From positions 1,860,001 through 1,924,000 of the forward strand of contig CATNEN010000002.1 of the NCBI GenBank assembly GCA_950097015.1: DNA of 64,000 nucleotides, given 5' to 3'. A model generated the notes under the pieces. That model was not told the DNA's origin and searched no databases. It saw nothing but the letters and a program-made list of their open reading frames with translations. This DNA is from Macrostomum hystrix. Taxonomy: Eukaryota; Platyhelminthes; Macrostomidae. Shown piece after piece: positions 23,590 through 35,829 of this stretch (positions within the stretch are counted from its first letter, which is position 1; each line of letters begins with the position of its first letter). The translations under genes were made by a program, and so were the position numbers.

Positions 23590-24236
23590 GCTTGTCTGCC
23601 AGATACAAATTTATATAATTTAATGGAGTGCTAAGAATTGCAGATAAAGAGAGGTACAAGTATTAAATAGAGAGCGGGGCAGACAGACTGGCCTGAGTTA
23701 TGAGCACTGCTCACCATTTGGTTAGGCCACCAAAATAGTGCGAATGGCAATAAATAGCATTTTTACCGAGAAGCCTAATAGCACGAAGAACATTGTATTT
23801 TTTAGTTTCAGCAAGTGCCTGCGCATTGGACATCCATAGGCAGGCTGCGGTTGACAACAAACCCACCACATTGTGTCAATATTATTTCTCTATCCAGATT
23901 TAAACACAGAGTAGGCAATTTTGAATTTATCTGGTCAATGAGTAGACGCTGGTTTTGGCTACACAATTCAAGTCTTTAGTCCGTTGCACAGCTGCAATTA
24001 TAACTGCTCAGATAGTTAATTTTGTAAAGGCGAAACAAAGGCCCACAATAACTCACAGCTGCACTCAAACTGCAGAACACTCTCTTTTGTCTCAAGTTTT
24101 TTAATTCGAAATAAATTGCTTTCCTCTGACATGAATAGCTTCTCTTAAACATCGGTTTTATCTTCTTTTCCTGAGAAGATGCATCTAAAATGAGAGTGCA
24201 GAATGTTTTTTTCAAGAGGGTATAATTAAATATTTG
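23590..24236. other. intergenic, nothing recognised
   Basis: This is the presumed promoter side of the minus-strand gene. No TATA box, RNA gene, repeat or coding frame stands out. Confidence 0.45.
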
Positions 24237-25005
24237 TTGCGAGGCTGTGGAGGCAGGGGAGGCAGGGGAGGCAGGGGAGGCTGTGGAGGCAGGGGAGGCT
24301 GTGGAGGCAGGGGAGGCTGTGGAGGCAGGGGAGGCTGTGGAGGCAGGGGAGGCTGTGGATGCAGTGGAGGCTGTGGAGGCTGTGGAGGCAGGGGAGGCTG
24401 TGGAGGCAGGGGAGGCTGTGGAGGCAGGGGAGGCTGTGGAGGCAGGGGAGGCTGTGGAGGCAGTGGAGGCTGTGGAGCCAGGGGAGGTAGGGGAGGCAGG
24501 GGAGGCAGTGGAGGCAGTGGAGGCAGGGGAGGCAGGGGAGGCTGTGGAGGCTGTGGAGGCATGGGAGGCAGGGGAGGCAGGGGAGGCTGTGGAGGCTGTG
24601 GAGGCAGGGGAGGCTGTGGAGGCAGGGGAGGCTGTGGAGGCAGGGGAGGCTGTGGAGGCAGTGGAGGCTGTGGAGCCAGGGGAGGTAGGGGAGGCAGGGG
24701 AGGCAGTGGAGGCAGTGGAGGCAGGGGAGGCAGGGGAGGCTGTGGAGGCTGTGGAGGCATGGGAGGCAGGGGAGGCAGGGGAGGCAGTGGAGGCAGGGAG
24801 GCAGTGGAGGCAGGGGAGGCAGGGGAGGCAGGGGAGGCAGTGGAGGCATGGGAGGCAGTGGAGGCAGGGAGGCAGTGGAGGCAGGGGAGGCAGGGGAGGC
24901 AGTGGAGGCATGGGAGGCTGTGGAGGCATGGGAGGCAGTGGAGGCAGGGAGGCAGTGGAGGCAGGGGAGGCGGTGGAGGCAGGGGAGGCAGGGGAGGCAG
25001 TGAAG
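24237..25005. repeat. 9-bp GGAGGC minisatellite with higher-order duplication
   Basis: Units GGAGGCAGG, GGAGGCTGT and GGAGGCAGT. A block of about 228 bp including the unusual GGAGCCAGGGGAGGTAG (near 24472 and 24670) is present twice. GGGG runs every nine bases give G-quadruplex potential on the plus strand. Units in multiples of three leave all six frames largely open; the predicted Gly/Cys and Pro-rich proteins are artefacts. Confidence 0.95.
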
Positions 25006-25039
25006 GCACTCAGCTACACTCATCGAGACTCACTCTAGA

Positions 25040-25944
25040 CTCTGAACTTGAGTCCAAAAATCGCATAAGTCCATAAGCTCTAACAGCATTGAGCTGTGCG
25101 CTAGCTGAATGAAGTGGCACATTTCATCTGTTGAGTATCAAAAAGTGGTCTTAAGGACTGAGTATACCGGAAAGTGAAAGAAGTCGACAACAAGCTAAAA
25201 GACACGGAAAGTACATTCCAGGCAGACTGACACTCGCTGTTGCATTTTAAGTAACAGTTGTATGACTTTAAAGAGGTTCACGTTGCTGCTTCTGCTGCTG
25301 TTGCTGTTGCTGCTGCTTTTGCTTTGACAAATAAATCAAGCTATCAGATCACGGATGCAATGCGATAGACAGATATGAGAGGGATGACAGATAGGATGCA
25401 TTAATTAGATTTTTCCCTCCCCTGTTGAGCAAATTCAATTCCATCCCAGTCCCTACTCCCCCACATCCCCAAAATGCTATTCTGAGACTCTCAGCAACAA
25501 CTCATCTTCTGGGGATTCTGGGGAGCAAGGTAAGGAATGGCACTCGACGCATCTGCTACAGCTCTCACATACGTGTTTGGTCGTGTGTCGCTCCACCATT
25601 CTCTCTCCATCTCCCCCTCTCTCTCTCTTTCTCCACCTGGATGCCAGACTGTTGGCTCAACCAATCCGCATTATCTGTAGCACTGCATAGTCCCAGCTAG
25701 TACTGTCCCCCAGCTCCTGTTGGGGATGTGGGATGATGAGTTGGTGCCTCCGCGGTACAGGGAAATAAAAGAAGAGAGACAAATATCACCCCTGTCGATT
25801 CTGAAGCAGAATTTTTTTCTACAGAGATTTCACAGTAGTAACAGCTCACTGACCAAACTAGACTCATCCGGTATACAGCTGAGCTTGAATTGGGCGGAAT
25901 TGAATTGACCGCATCAATCAACTGCAGGCGCTAAACATCTACAA
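25040..25944. other. intergenic, low-complexity patches
   Basis: A CTG/TTG patch at 25285-25320 and a CT-rich patch near 25605-25640 are present. No gene recognised. Confidence 0.45.
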
Positions 25945-26572
25945 GAGTGACCAGACATACATCCTTAAAGAGTGACCAGGCATCCTCCAAGAGTGACCAG
26001 ACATTCTACGAGAGTGACAGACATCCTTCAAGAGTGACCAGGCATCCTCCAAGAGTGACCAGACATTCTACGAGAGTGACCAGACATCCTCCGAGAGTGA
26101 CCAGACATCCTCCGAGAGTGACAGACATCCTTCAAGAGTGACAGACATCCTTCAAGAGTGACAGACATCCTTCCTTCAAGAGTGACAGACATCAAACAAG
26201 AGTGACAGACATCATCCGAGAGTGACCAGACATTCTCCGAGAGGAGAGTGACCAGACATCCTCCAAGAGTGACCAGACATCCTCCGAGAGTGACAGACAT
26301 CATCCGAGAGTGACCAGACATTCTCCGAGAGTGACCAGACATCCTCCAAGAGTGACCAGACATCCTCCGAGAGTGACAGACATCCTTCCTTCAAGGGTGA
26401 CAGACATCAAACAAGAGTGACCAGACATTAAACAAGAGTGACCAGACATTAAACAAGAGTGACCAGACATTAAACAAGAGTGACCAGACATTAAACAAGA
26501 GTGACCAGACATTAAACAAGAGTGACCAGACATTAAACAAGAGTGACCCGACATCCTCCAAGAGTGACCGCA
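25945..26572. repeat. 20-bp minisatellite directly upstream of the membrane-protein start
   Basis: Units close to AGAGTGACCAGACATCCTCC, with ATTCTACG, ATCATCCG and ATTAAACA endings. From 26410 to 26545 the ATTAAACA type is homogeneous. The last unit runs to within about 10 bp of the ATG at 26576, so it occupies the position of a 5' UTR or a leader intron. Confidence 0.94.
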
Positions 26573-26575
26573 ATC

Positions 26576-27226
26576 ATGACCAAGGCTCGTCCCGGAAGAC
26601 CTCGCATTCTGTGCTATGACCAGCGCTACTTCTGCCGCATGACCCTCTGGCTGGAGCTGATGGTGGGCATAATCATGACCATCCTTGGCCTGTTCATTCT
26701 CCTACTCAGTATCGAGTCCTTGAAGGCTGGCGACTACGCGGCGGTGTATTTCTGCTCCTCGTTCATCGTACTGGGAGTTGTCCTGCTGCTGGTGTACTAC
26801 ATCCACTACTACGCATTGAAGCTGTCAGTCAAGCGGCAGGTGCAGAAGCTTGACGCCAGCATCAAGTCCGACCAGGACGCTCTGGCGGCTCTGGCCAGGC
26901 GCGGCCTGCAGTTCTCGAAATTCGCCGCGGTACGTCAGAGCCAGCCGCAGCCGCAGCCGCAGCTCGCCAGCACATCCGTTGAAGTCGTTGCTCAGAACTT
27001 TGACAGCAGGGAGATTGAAGAAGCAGGAGCCGGTGCTACAACAGATGACATTGTTGAGCAGCCTGATGCAGATACATCCGCCAGACGCTGGAGTCGTCAG
27101 CAATCCGGGTTGAGCGCTCAACCGAGTCAGGCGCATCGGGACGACGTCGACGACAATGACGGAATGTCGAGAGTGAGCCTGACGGATTTGGACAATATCT
27201 GGGAGACCCGACAGACGACTGTATGA
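26576..27226 (+). CDS. two-pass membrane protein with PDZ-ligand-like C terminus
   Basis: The family is not recognised. The 216-residue frame starts at ATG 26576, the first in frame after the repeat. Residues 24-45 (WLELMVGIIMTILGLFILLL) and about 53-77 (FIVLGVVLLLVYYIHYY) are hydrophobic and should form a hairpin, with a basic N terminus (KARPGRPR) that favours a cytosolic side. The rest is polar: a short helix with KRQVQKLDASIKSDQDALAA, a QPQPQPQ patch, and an acidic tail ending ETRQTTV, which fits the class I PDZ-ligand pattern (T-x-V). No signal peptide apart from the first helix. It appears to be a single exon; an upstream non-coding exon cannot be excluded. Confidence 0.8.
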   Translation: MTKARPGRPRILCYDQRYFCRMTLWLELMVGIIMTILGLFILLLSIESLKAGDYAAVYFCSSFIVLGVVLLLVYYIHYYALKLSVKRQVQKLDASIKSDQDALAALARRGLQFSKFAAVRQSQPQPQPQLASTSVEVVAQNFDSREIEEAGAGATTDDIVEQPDADTSARRWSRQQSGLSAQPSQAHRDDVDDNDGMSRVSLTDLDNIWETRQTTV

Positions 27227-27229
27227 AGG

Positions 27230-27640
27230 AGGCTGCGATAAAGAAAGAGCGTTCTTTTCGTTTCTATGGCAACTGTATCGAAACAATTGTTTTCGAGGCT
27301 TTTCTAGTGACTAGAATGTACGTACAAAAACTGCAAATACTAATTTGTTTTACTCGAAATTAAACTTTATGATGAGTTCTAAATTCAATTTTTCCTCTTG
27401 TCACTTCACTTTGTCAGACAAAAATTTTAGATTTTTTTTACGAACGGAATCTAAACACAAGTTTTTTGTTATAATACGTCTGAGTTTTTTATAAACAGCT
27501 GTTGTATAAAGCCTTAAAAAATTATTTTAGATTATTACATATGTTTAACACACTGCCTTTTCGTTGTTAAGTATGCTATCCTTCATTGTAGCACGTATTA
27601 ATTAAAGCCACGAAATTCTCAATAGTGAGTCCGGGGAATA
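27230..27640. other. 3' UTR / spacer, AT-rich
   Basis: No second gene; the 3' end of the membrane-protein transcript should fall here (ATTAAA near 27358). Confidence 0.5.
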
Positions 27641-27649
27641 AAAACTCAG

Positions 27650-28395
27650 AAATCCCAGGTATTGAACCTTCAAAATCACAGGTATTGAACCTTCAAAATC
27701 ACAGGTACTGAACCTTCAAAATCCCAGGTATTGAACCTTCAAAATCACAGGTATTGAACCTTCAAAATCCCAGGTATTGAACCTTCAAAATCACAGGTAT
27801 TGAACCTTCAAAATCACAGGTATTGAACCTTCAAAATCACAGGTATTGAACCTTCTAAATCCCAGGTATTGAACCTTCTAAATCCCAGGTACTGAACCTT
27901 CAAAATCCCAGGTATTGAACCTTCAAAATCACAGGTATTGAACCTTCTAAATCCCAGGTATTGAAACTTCAAAATCACAGGTATTGAACCTTCAAAATCA
28001 CAGGTATTGAACCTTCTAAATCCCAGGTATTGAACCTTCAAAATCACAGGTATTGAACCTTCAAAATCACAGGTATTGAACCTTCTAAATCCCAGGTATT
28101 GAACCTTCAAAATCACAGGTATTGAACCTTCAAAATCACAGGTATTGAACCTTCTAAATCCCAGGTATTGAAACTTCAAAATCACAGGTATTGAAACTTC
28201 AAAATCACAGGTATTGAACCTTCGAAATCCAAGGTATTGAACCTTCAAAATCACAGGTATTGAAACTTCAAAATCACAGGTATTGAACCTTCAAAAGCAC
28301 AGGTATTGAGCCTTCAAAATCACAGGTATTGAACCTTCAAAATCACAGGCATTGAACCTTCGAAATCCCAGGCATTGAACCTTCAAAATCACAGG
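27650..28395. repeat. 23-bp minisatellite
   Basis: About 32 units close to AATCACAGGTATTGAACCTT plus CAA, with CCCAGG and TTCTAA variants. Each plus-strand unit contains CAG followed by GTATTG. Confidence 0.95.
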
Positions 28396-28399
28396 TAAG

Positions 28400-29860
28400 A
28401 GCGATAGAAAATTCCGTGATTTGTTAAAGATTGTCATTATGTCAAAATCATATACGGAAAACGACATGTTTAAATGCTTACGTGCACAACGTATTTGATC
28501 TGACTTAAAATTTGCACTTCTTGCCCACGTCTTGCCTAGAAACTGACCTCGTGGGAATTTAAATCCTGTCGCTGTCCAATTTGGCAGTTAAATCGAGCAT
28601 ACACTGCGAGTTAGTAGGCAGCTTTCGCCCACTTGTGTCTCCCAAGTGCTTCATCAGCTTCACTGGGCATTCCGAATGCAATCCATACGTATTGGAAAAT
28701 ACTGACAGACTAAAGAATAGGGAAAGATCGACGTCCAAAGTTGCTATGGCAACAGCGGCAAGTTAACACACTGGCCCATGGGATATCGAGCAGATAGGAA
28801 AAGTGGATAAAAAATCAGTGGACTGAGCTGAGCAGTCTGATTGATGGTGATTCGAATTTCTGCTTGAATTCTCTCCCTCTTGAGCTCTCTCTCCAGCTTG
28901 CTATTTCCCACCCTGGGTTGACACAGGAGGGCATATTAGTTGCTATGCTTATTGTACATATACACTCGAACATACAGTATGCTGTATACTTGAAGGTCGG
29001 GGGTTCGATTCCACGCTCAACTAAACCGTCATTTATTTAGCAAGACAATTAACGCTGCATTGCCTTCAGATGCAATCAAAGTTTCAATGCAAATCTAACG
29101 AATCTGAATTTTTTGTTTACTGTTTTAGAATAATAAATTGTGTATTTATCATACCACACTACTTAAAAGTAGCGATGCCTGAAAGTCATCAAGTCAAAGT
29201 CAAAGTTTAATTATTGCTTCTGAGAGAAGAAACAAGTAATGCATTAAACAATATTAAATAAATTAAATAAAAAAACGACCTGACCTAGAACTAGAACAAG
29301 ACTGCCACTTTGCAAAAAATACTCCAATTAGTGAAAACATAGCCAAGAGAACAACAGAACAATAGCCAAAAGAACAATGCGTTTTTTGTTATAAATAAGT
29401 CCAATAGTATTTGTCAATTACTTTTGTATCTATTGGAAACATTGTGAAATTATAATATATAGTTTTGGTATTCTATTTAGTGTCATAAGAATAAGTTAAA
29501 AAAAATCGAATTCGAAAATACTACATTTAAAAAAGATAACCAAGACAATACGCAGGATTAACAGAAAGTATTTTTGATCTCAAATCCCTCTGTAATGATT
29601 TCACAATGTCAGTAGGAAAAAACCCGGCAAAGACAGATTTTGGATTCTAAAAATAGAAAGTTGATTCAATTGAAAAAAGCCATAGACTATAAACTATAAA
29701 ACAGTTTAATTGACTATATAATGTCAGTGAGATCGACTCAAGAATCTTAAATTTGGACGGAGATGGACGGGATGAGATGGAGCGCAGGTTTTTTCAAAAT
29801 ATACCAACTACACATGGCTATATTAACTACTATAATTAGTTTCAAGTAGTTTATTTATCC
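28400..29860. other. intergenic with one SINE fragment
   Basis: AT-rich. Apart from the truncated SINE at 28988-29080 no gene, RNA or array is visible. Confidence 0.5.
28988..29080 (+). mobile_element. 5'-truncated SINE, family A
   Basis: The stretch starts inside the tRNA-like head (ACTTGAAGGTCGGGGGTTCG) and continues with TTTAGCAAGACAATTAACGC, matching the SINE at 4952-5300 with mutations. The A box is missing, so it is a dead copy. Confidence 0.82.
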
Positions 29861-30023
29861 TGTTTTGCCCCAACAATCATATTCTCTCTATGCCGCGGGT
29901 GGCCCAGATGAAGGAGAAATCCGGGATCTGGATAAAAGATGGACGGGTGTGGGGCTGAGAAGCCGCGGACGAATAGAAATCGGAAGGAAACAGAGACGGC
30001 CGAAGCCAATATATGAGTGGGCA

Positions 30024-31031
30024 ATGCATGCTGCTGTGCGAGCTAGCACCTCCTTTACTAAAAGCAGTAAAAAAAAGCAGCAGAAATTGTCACTGGCCGC
30101 TATAGAAATGAACGATCCGGAATTCACCGAGGCGCTGTGGCATAGCGACCTGACTGCGATTCGCGCATACCTGCAGAATCAACTGCAACAGCTGGCTGAG
30201 CAGTCGGTTGAATTCGGCGAAGGACTTGACGCTGTGCTCGGTCGCGATTCGGACGGCAACTCGGCGTTGCACCTGTGCGTGAGGGCCAATGCTCAGCCTG
30301 AGCTGTTCGGCCTGTTGCTAAGGTCTGGCGGTTGCTGCCCAGCCGCTAGGAACCAGGACGGCCACCTGGCTGAGGATCTGTTTCAGGAATCGAAATTCGG
30401 CCCGCTGTACGCCGAGGAGTTGGACAACTGGATGGCGCAGCTACTGGCCGGCGGCAAGACGGCGGAGCTGGATTCGTGGATCCTGCGTGGATGGACAATT
30501 CCAGATTGGCGCGAGGAGGCCTTCCGCAACCTCGTGACCGAAGGCGTCATCGCTGAAACCGATTTGGCCGCGATGTTCGACCGTCTGGAACATCTGCAGG
30601 ACTCAGTGGACCGGCTGCACGAGTTGCCGTGGTCGGAAGCGGTGGAGCACTTTCGTCAAGAATCGATCCCGGGACTGCTGAGCAGTTTGGACCAATGCGG
30701 CCTGGGCCTGCTGCACAAGGCGGCTCTGGAAGGCGACTCAGCCGCGGCTAGGCGACTCCTGGAGCTCCAGCCGACGCTGGTCGATTCGAAAGATTTTCTA
30801 GACCGCCCAGCCGGCTTCTACTGCGACCCCGGCGACCAGGAGATCGGCGACCTGCTCCTGTTGCCATTGGCAACTGAGCTCAATCCCCTGGGCTGCTCTG
30901 GCGCCACGGCCGATCAGCTGCGGGCTCGATTGGCCGCTGGCTGCGCTCGAAGACAGCGACGACTCACCTCGGCTGACTGCGAAGCTCTGGCAGCGGCGAC
31001 TGCGGCTGCGGCTGCGGCTGCTCGAGATTAG
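30024..31031 (+). CDS. ankyrin-repeat-like protein, 5' end uncertain
   Basis: The frame is open from 29850 but its first ATG is at 30024, giving 335 residues; a second ATG at 30108 precedes [10 protein letters not shown]. An acceptor (GGGTGGCCCAG, exon from 29908) could add upstream coding. An ankyrin-type helix pair is recognisable at [19 protein letters not shown] (residues about 76-95) and a second at [20 protein letters not shown] (about 228-247). The rest is helical, and the C terminus ends in an alanine run encoded by GCGGCT repeats. The coding part is GC-rich against an AT-rich flank. Function unknown; protein-protein scaffolding is the generic expectation for ankyrin repeats. ATTAAA near 31776 could be the polyadenylation signal. 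Confidence 0.7.
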   Translation: MHAAVRASTSFTKSSKKKQQKLSLAAIEMNDPEFTEALWHSDLTAIRAYLQNQLQQLAEQSVEFGEGLDAVLGRDSDGNSALHLCVRANAQPELFGLLLRSGGCCPAARNQDGHLAEDLFQESKFGPLYAEELDNWMAQLLAGGKTAELDSWILRGWTIPDWREEAFRNLVTEGVIAETDLAAMFDRLEHLQDSVDRLHELPWSEAVEHFRQESIPGLLSSLDQCGLGLLHKAALEGDSAAARRLLELQPTLVDSKDFLDRPAGFYCDPGDQEIGDLLLLPLATELNPLGCSGATADQLRARLAAGCARRQRRLTSADCEALAAATAAAAAAARD

Positions 31032-31064
31032 CTGGCTGAAACTGATTCGGGGAATTCAGGACAG

Positions 31065-31680
31065 TGAATGGGTGAATGTGAGTGGGTGAATGTGAGTGGT
31101 GAAAGTGAGTGGGTGAATGTGAGTGGGTGAATGTGAGTGGGTGAATGTGGGTGGGTGAATGTGAATGAGTGAATATGAGTGGGTGAATGTGAATGAGTGA
31201 ATGTAAGTGAGTGAATGTGAATGAGTGAATGTGAGTGAGTGAATGTGACTGGGTGAATGTGAGTGGGTGAATGTGAGTAAGTGAATGTGAGTGGGTGAAT
31301 GTGAGTGAGTGAATGTGAGTGGTGAATGTCAGTGAGTGAATGTGAATGGGTGAATGTGACTGGGTGAATGTGACTGGGTGAATGTGAGTGGGTGAATGTG
31401 AGTGGGTGAATGTGAGTGGTGAATGTCAGTGAGTGAATGTGAATGGGTGAATGGGACTGGGTGAATGTGAGTGGGTGAATGTGAGTGGGTGAATGTGAGT
31501 GGGTGAATGTGAGTGGGTGAATGTGGGTGGGTGAATGTCAATGAGTGAATGTGAGTGAGTGAATGTGAATGAGTGAATGTGAGTGAGGGAGTGAATGTGA
31601 GTGAGTGAATTTGAAGACGTGAATGTGAGTGAGGGAGTGAATGTGAGTGAGTGAATTTGAAGACGTGAATGTGAAGCGTG
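31065..31680. repeat. 14-bp minisatellite
   Basis: Units GTGGGTGAATGTGA with GAGT, GACT and GAAT variants, beginning about 35 bp after the stop of the ankyrin-like gene, so it would lie in its 3' UTR. The last copies carry GAAGACG. Confidence 0.93.
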
Positions 31681-31699
31681 TTGTTATTGATCTGACTCG

Positions 31700-32130
31700 T
31701 TTTAGATTTTTTTTTAAACATGGCTTATAAATGGTTGCTGACTTGTCTGTGAATGTACTCCAGGCAATAAGTCTGAATTAAAATACCCCTAACGGTGGTT
31801 GTTGCTTTCTTGTCCTCGTTAATTTTATGTCATATCGTAAGCTCCAACATTAGCATTACATTAATGTGAAGACAATGTGATTGTCACTCCACCAGCATCA
31901 AAGTCAAAAGTCCAACTCCACAACAAGCGTGATAAAAGCATTCCAGTTTACAGCGGTTTAAAAACAGCGGAATCTCATGTTTTAACCGGATTTATAAATT
32001 TATAACAAATTATTAAAGTTTTGTGTTGTTTGAATTTTGACCCTTGATACCCAAAAATACACTATTTGGGACTTGTTGTGAAAAGTATTTATTTTAACTA
32101 GAATTTTGTTATTATTGAGAAAAAGTGACA
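31700..32130. other. spacer, no feature seen
   Basis: AT-rich unique sequence between two arrays; includes the possible polyadenylation signal of the upstream gene. Confidence 0.45.
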
Positions 32131-33445
32131 GTCTATTGAGGGAGAGTGACGGATACTGAGAGAGAGTGACAGATATTGAGGGAGAGTGACATATACTGAG
32201 AGAGAGTGACAGATATTGAGGGAGAGTGACAGATATTGAGGGGGAGTGACAGATATTGAGGGAGAGTGACAGATATTAAGGGACAGTGACATATATTAAG
32301 GGAGAGTGACAGATACTGAGGGAGGGTGACAGATAATGAGGGAGAGTGACATATATTGAGGAAGAGTGACAGATATTGAGGGAGAGTGACAGATATTGAG
32401 GGAGAGTGACATATATTGAGGGAGGGTGACAGATATTGAGGGAGGGTGACAGATATTGAGGGAGAGTGACAGATTATTGAGCGAAAGTGACAGATTATTG
32501 AGGGAAAGTGACAGATTATTGAGGGAGAGTGACAGATTATTGAGGGAAAGTGACAGATTATTGAGGGAAAGTGACAGATTATTGAGGGAAAGTGACAGAT
32601 TATTGAGGGAAAGTGACAGATTATTGAGGGAAAGTGACAGATTATTGAGGGAAAGTGACAGATTATTGAGGGAAAGTGACAGATTATTGAGGGAAAGTGA
32701 CAGATTATTGAGCGACAGATTATTGAGGGAGAGTGACAGATTATTGAGCCAAAGTGACAGATTATTGAGGGAGAGTGACAGATTATTGAGCGACAGATTA
32801 TTGAGCGAAAGTGACAGATTATTGAGCGAAAGTGACAGATTATTGAGGGAGAGTGACAGATTATTGAGCCAAAGTGACAGATTATTGAGCGAAAGATTAT
32901 TGAGCGAAAGTGACAGATTATTGAGCGAAAGATTATTGAGCGAAAGTGACAGATTATTGAGGGAGAGTGACAGATTATTGAGCCAAAGTGACAGATTATT
33001 GAGGGAAAGTGACAGATTATTGAGCGACAGATTATTGAGCGAAAGTGACAGATTATTGAGCGAAAGTGACAGATTATTGAGGGAGAGTGACAGATTATTG
33101 AGCCAAAGTGACAGATTATTGAGCGAAAGATTATTGAGCGAAAGTGACAGATTATTGAGCGAAAGATTATTGAGCGAAAGTGACAGATTATTGAGCCAAA
33201 GTGACAGATTATTGAGCGAAAGTGACAGATTATTGAGCGAAAGTGACAGATTATTGAGCGAAAGATTATTGAGGGAGAGTGACAGATTATTGAGCGAAAG
33301 ATTATTGAGGGAGAGTGACAGATTATTGAGCGACAGATTATTGAGGGAGAGTGACAGATTATTGAGCGACAGATTATTGAGGGAGAGTGACAGATTATTG
33401 AGCGAAAGTGACAGATTATTGAGTGACAAGTTATTGAGGGAGGGG
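32130..33445. repeat. 20/21-bp minisatellite, two phases
   Basis: From 32130 to 32455 the unit is 20 bp (AGTGACAGATATTGAGGGAG). From 32456 it becomes 21 bp (AGTGACAGATTATTGAGGGA plus A) by one added T. 12-bp partial units (AGATTATTGAGCG) and a block of about 240 bp containing GAGCCAAAG are duplicated, so there is higher-order structure. The 21-bp period leaves frames of 350-470 codons open on both strands; these are artefacts. Confidence 0.96.
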
Positions 33446-33449
33446 GTGA

Positions 33450-34345
33450 GAGGATCTGCTGATGAGTGGCAGATGATGTGGAGAAAAGTGACAGAATTGA
33501 CAAGCAGCTAACAGAGTGATAGCAAATAATTTCAATAATCATGCACTGTAATCAGCTAAAACAGGTTGAGCAGCACTGCCTAGACCTGATGTTAAACCCG
33601 ATCTATCGATTTTGAAAGCAGCCACCGCCACCAAACACCTCACTCCCTGCCACATTCGCCTTTTCTTTCTTCTGACGCATCGCCTTCCGCCTCGTCATCC
33701 CTGTCTCTCATGGGAATAATTTGCTCTCTCACACACTCACACTGTGTCTTGTGTATGAAGAGTTCGTGCTGTTTTCTTACCTAAAACAGCCGACACGTGT
33801 GTGCGTGTGTACCTGCGATTTCTCACCTCTGAAGCAAAAGAGCGGCAAACACCTGGGCCTACAAGCGATCTGTTTCTACGCACTCACACACACACGCACA
33901 CAGGAGACAGAGGAGAGAAACACACGACTATAATAAGGCTGGCCCTTAATTACGAATTGAGGCGGGGACTTGTTTTTCACATCGGACTCGAAACTGGATG
34001 AGAGAGAGAGAGAACCGGGATGCTTAGAAGGCCGATGGATTAGAGAAATAAGGGGAATTAGGAGGGGATTTCGAAGCTGCCGAGAAAATCCCCCTAGGAT
34101 AAGGACTGGGAGAGCGGGAACTGGGACGTAGCAGTTTTCATCGATAGAATTATTTCTGAATCGGTTTTTACAATTCGCCTTAAGTTTGTGGACAAAATAT
34201 TTGAAATAAAAATTCATTTCCCTAAATTAATTAGTTTAAGGCGCTGATCACAGCTTCCCGGCTGGCTAGGGGACACAGACGATCTGATTTATTAATTCCC
34301 AATCTAATCTGCGTTCTCTGCCGCCTCCGTCCTCTCAGGGGACCT
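33450..34345. other. spacer with CA and GA microsatellites
   Basis: A CACACACACACGCACACAG tract near 33885 and a GA tract near 34003. No gene recognised. Confidence 0.45.
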
Positions 34346-34349
34346 TAAA

Positions 34350-35425
34350 CTCTTCACCTACCCTTCACCTACCCTTCACCTACCCTTCACCTACCCTTCA
34401 CATATCCTTCATCTACCCTTCACATATCCTTCATCTACCCCTCATCTACCCTTCATCTACCCTTCCTCTACCCTTCACCTACCCTTCACCTACCCTTCAC
34501 ATATCCTTCACCTACCCTTCATCTACCCTTCACCTACCCTTCACCTACCCTTCACATATCCTTCACCTACCCTTCATCTACCCTTCACCTACCCTTCACC
34601 TACCCTTCACCTACCCTTCATCTACCCTTCACCTACCCTTCACCTACCCTTCACCTACCCTTCATCTACCCTTCACCTACCCTTCACCTACCCTTCACCT
34701 ACCCTTCATCTACCCTTCACCTACCCTTCACCTACCCTTCATCTACCCTTCACCTACCCTTCACCTACCCTTCACCTACCCTTCACCTACCCTTCATCTA
34801 CCCTTCACCTACCCTTCACCTACCCTTCACCTACCCTTCACCTACCCTTCATCTACCCTTCATCTACCCTTCCTCTACCCATCACCTACCCTTCACCTAC
34901 CCTTCACCTACCCTTCACCTATCCTTCATCTACCCCTCATCTACCCTTCATCTACCCTTCCTCTACCCATCACCAACCCTTCACCTACCCTTCACCTACC
35001 CATCACCTACCCTTCACCTACCCTTCACCTATCCTTCATCTACCCCTCATCTACCCTTCATCTACCCATCCTCTACCCTTCACCTACCCTTCACCTACCC
35101 TTCACCTATCCTTCATCTACCCTTCACCTATCCTTCATCTACCCCTCATCTACCCTTCATCTACCCTTCCTCTACCCATCACCAACCCTTCACCTACCCT
35201 TCCTCTACCCATCACCAACCCTTCACCTACCCTTCACCTATCCTTCATCTACCCCTCATCTACCCTTCATCTACCCATCCTCTACCCTTCACCTATCCAT
35301 CACCTACCCATCACCTACCTTTTATTTACCCTTCTCCTACCCATCACCTACCCTTCACCTATCCTTCACCTACCCATCACCTACCCATCATCTACCCTTC
35401 ATCTACCCTTCATCTACCCCTCAGT
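34350..35425. repeat. 11-bp minisatellite
   Basis: About 95 units of CACCTACCCTT with CATCTACCCTT, CCTCTACCCAT and CATATCCTT variants. Variant strings such as CTACCCCTCATCTACCC recur in blocks of roughly 100-125 bp in the second half, so the array grew by block duplication. Confidence 0.95.
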
Positions 35426-35829
35426 CAACCCTGAAATCTAACGTTAAATCTATCCTTCAATAGATCGATCTTATCTATTTTATCTAATTAGACTACTTAG
35501 TCTATCATGATATATTAGCATCAACTCTTTTGTGTTAGATCTCTGGCCGAATCATTTTTGTGTCACCCTCTCCCACTCTCACTGGCTTATTTATGAGCTG
35601 TATGGCGCACCGACACAAATCAAGTCACAACTAATTTGGCCTCATGACAAGAGATGACACTGGGTGGCAATGCTTCACACGAAAACGCGTGATTGACTTG
35701 GACCGCCTAATTTGATTTCAGCTTTCACAATCCTCTTTCTATCTTTTTAGCTTGTCTGGCTGCTCTCATTTTCTGGTCAATCAAAGTCATTCGATTTCTA
35801 AAACATTCGAGTTGTTTTGTCTGTTCAAA

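Noticed and set aside
24212-25076. Gly/Cys-rich or Pro-rich proteins of about 265 residues
   Set aside because: Several frames are open in the same 9-bp array, so openness carries no coding signal.
32133-33542. Open frames of 350-470 codons on both strands
   Set aside because: They lie wholly in a 20/21-bp array whose period is a multiple of three, are open on both strands and encode only repeats of about seven residues.
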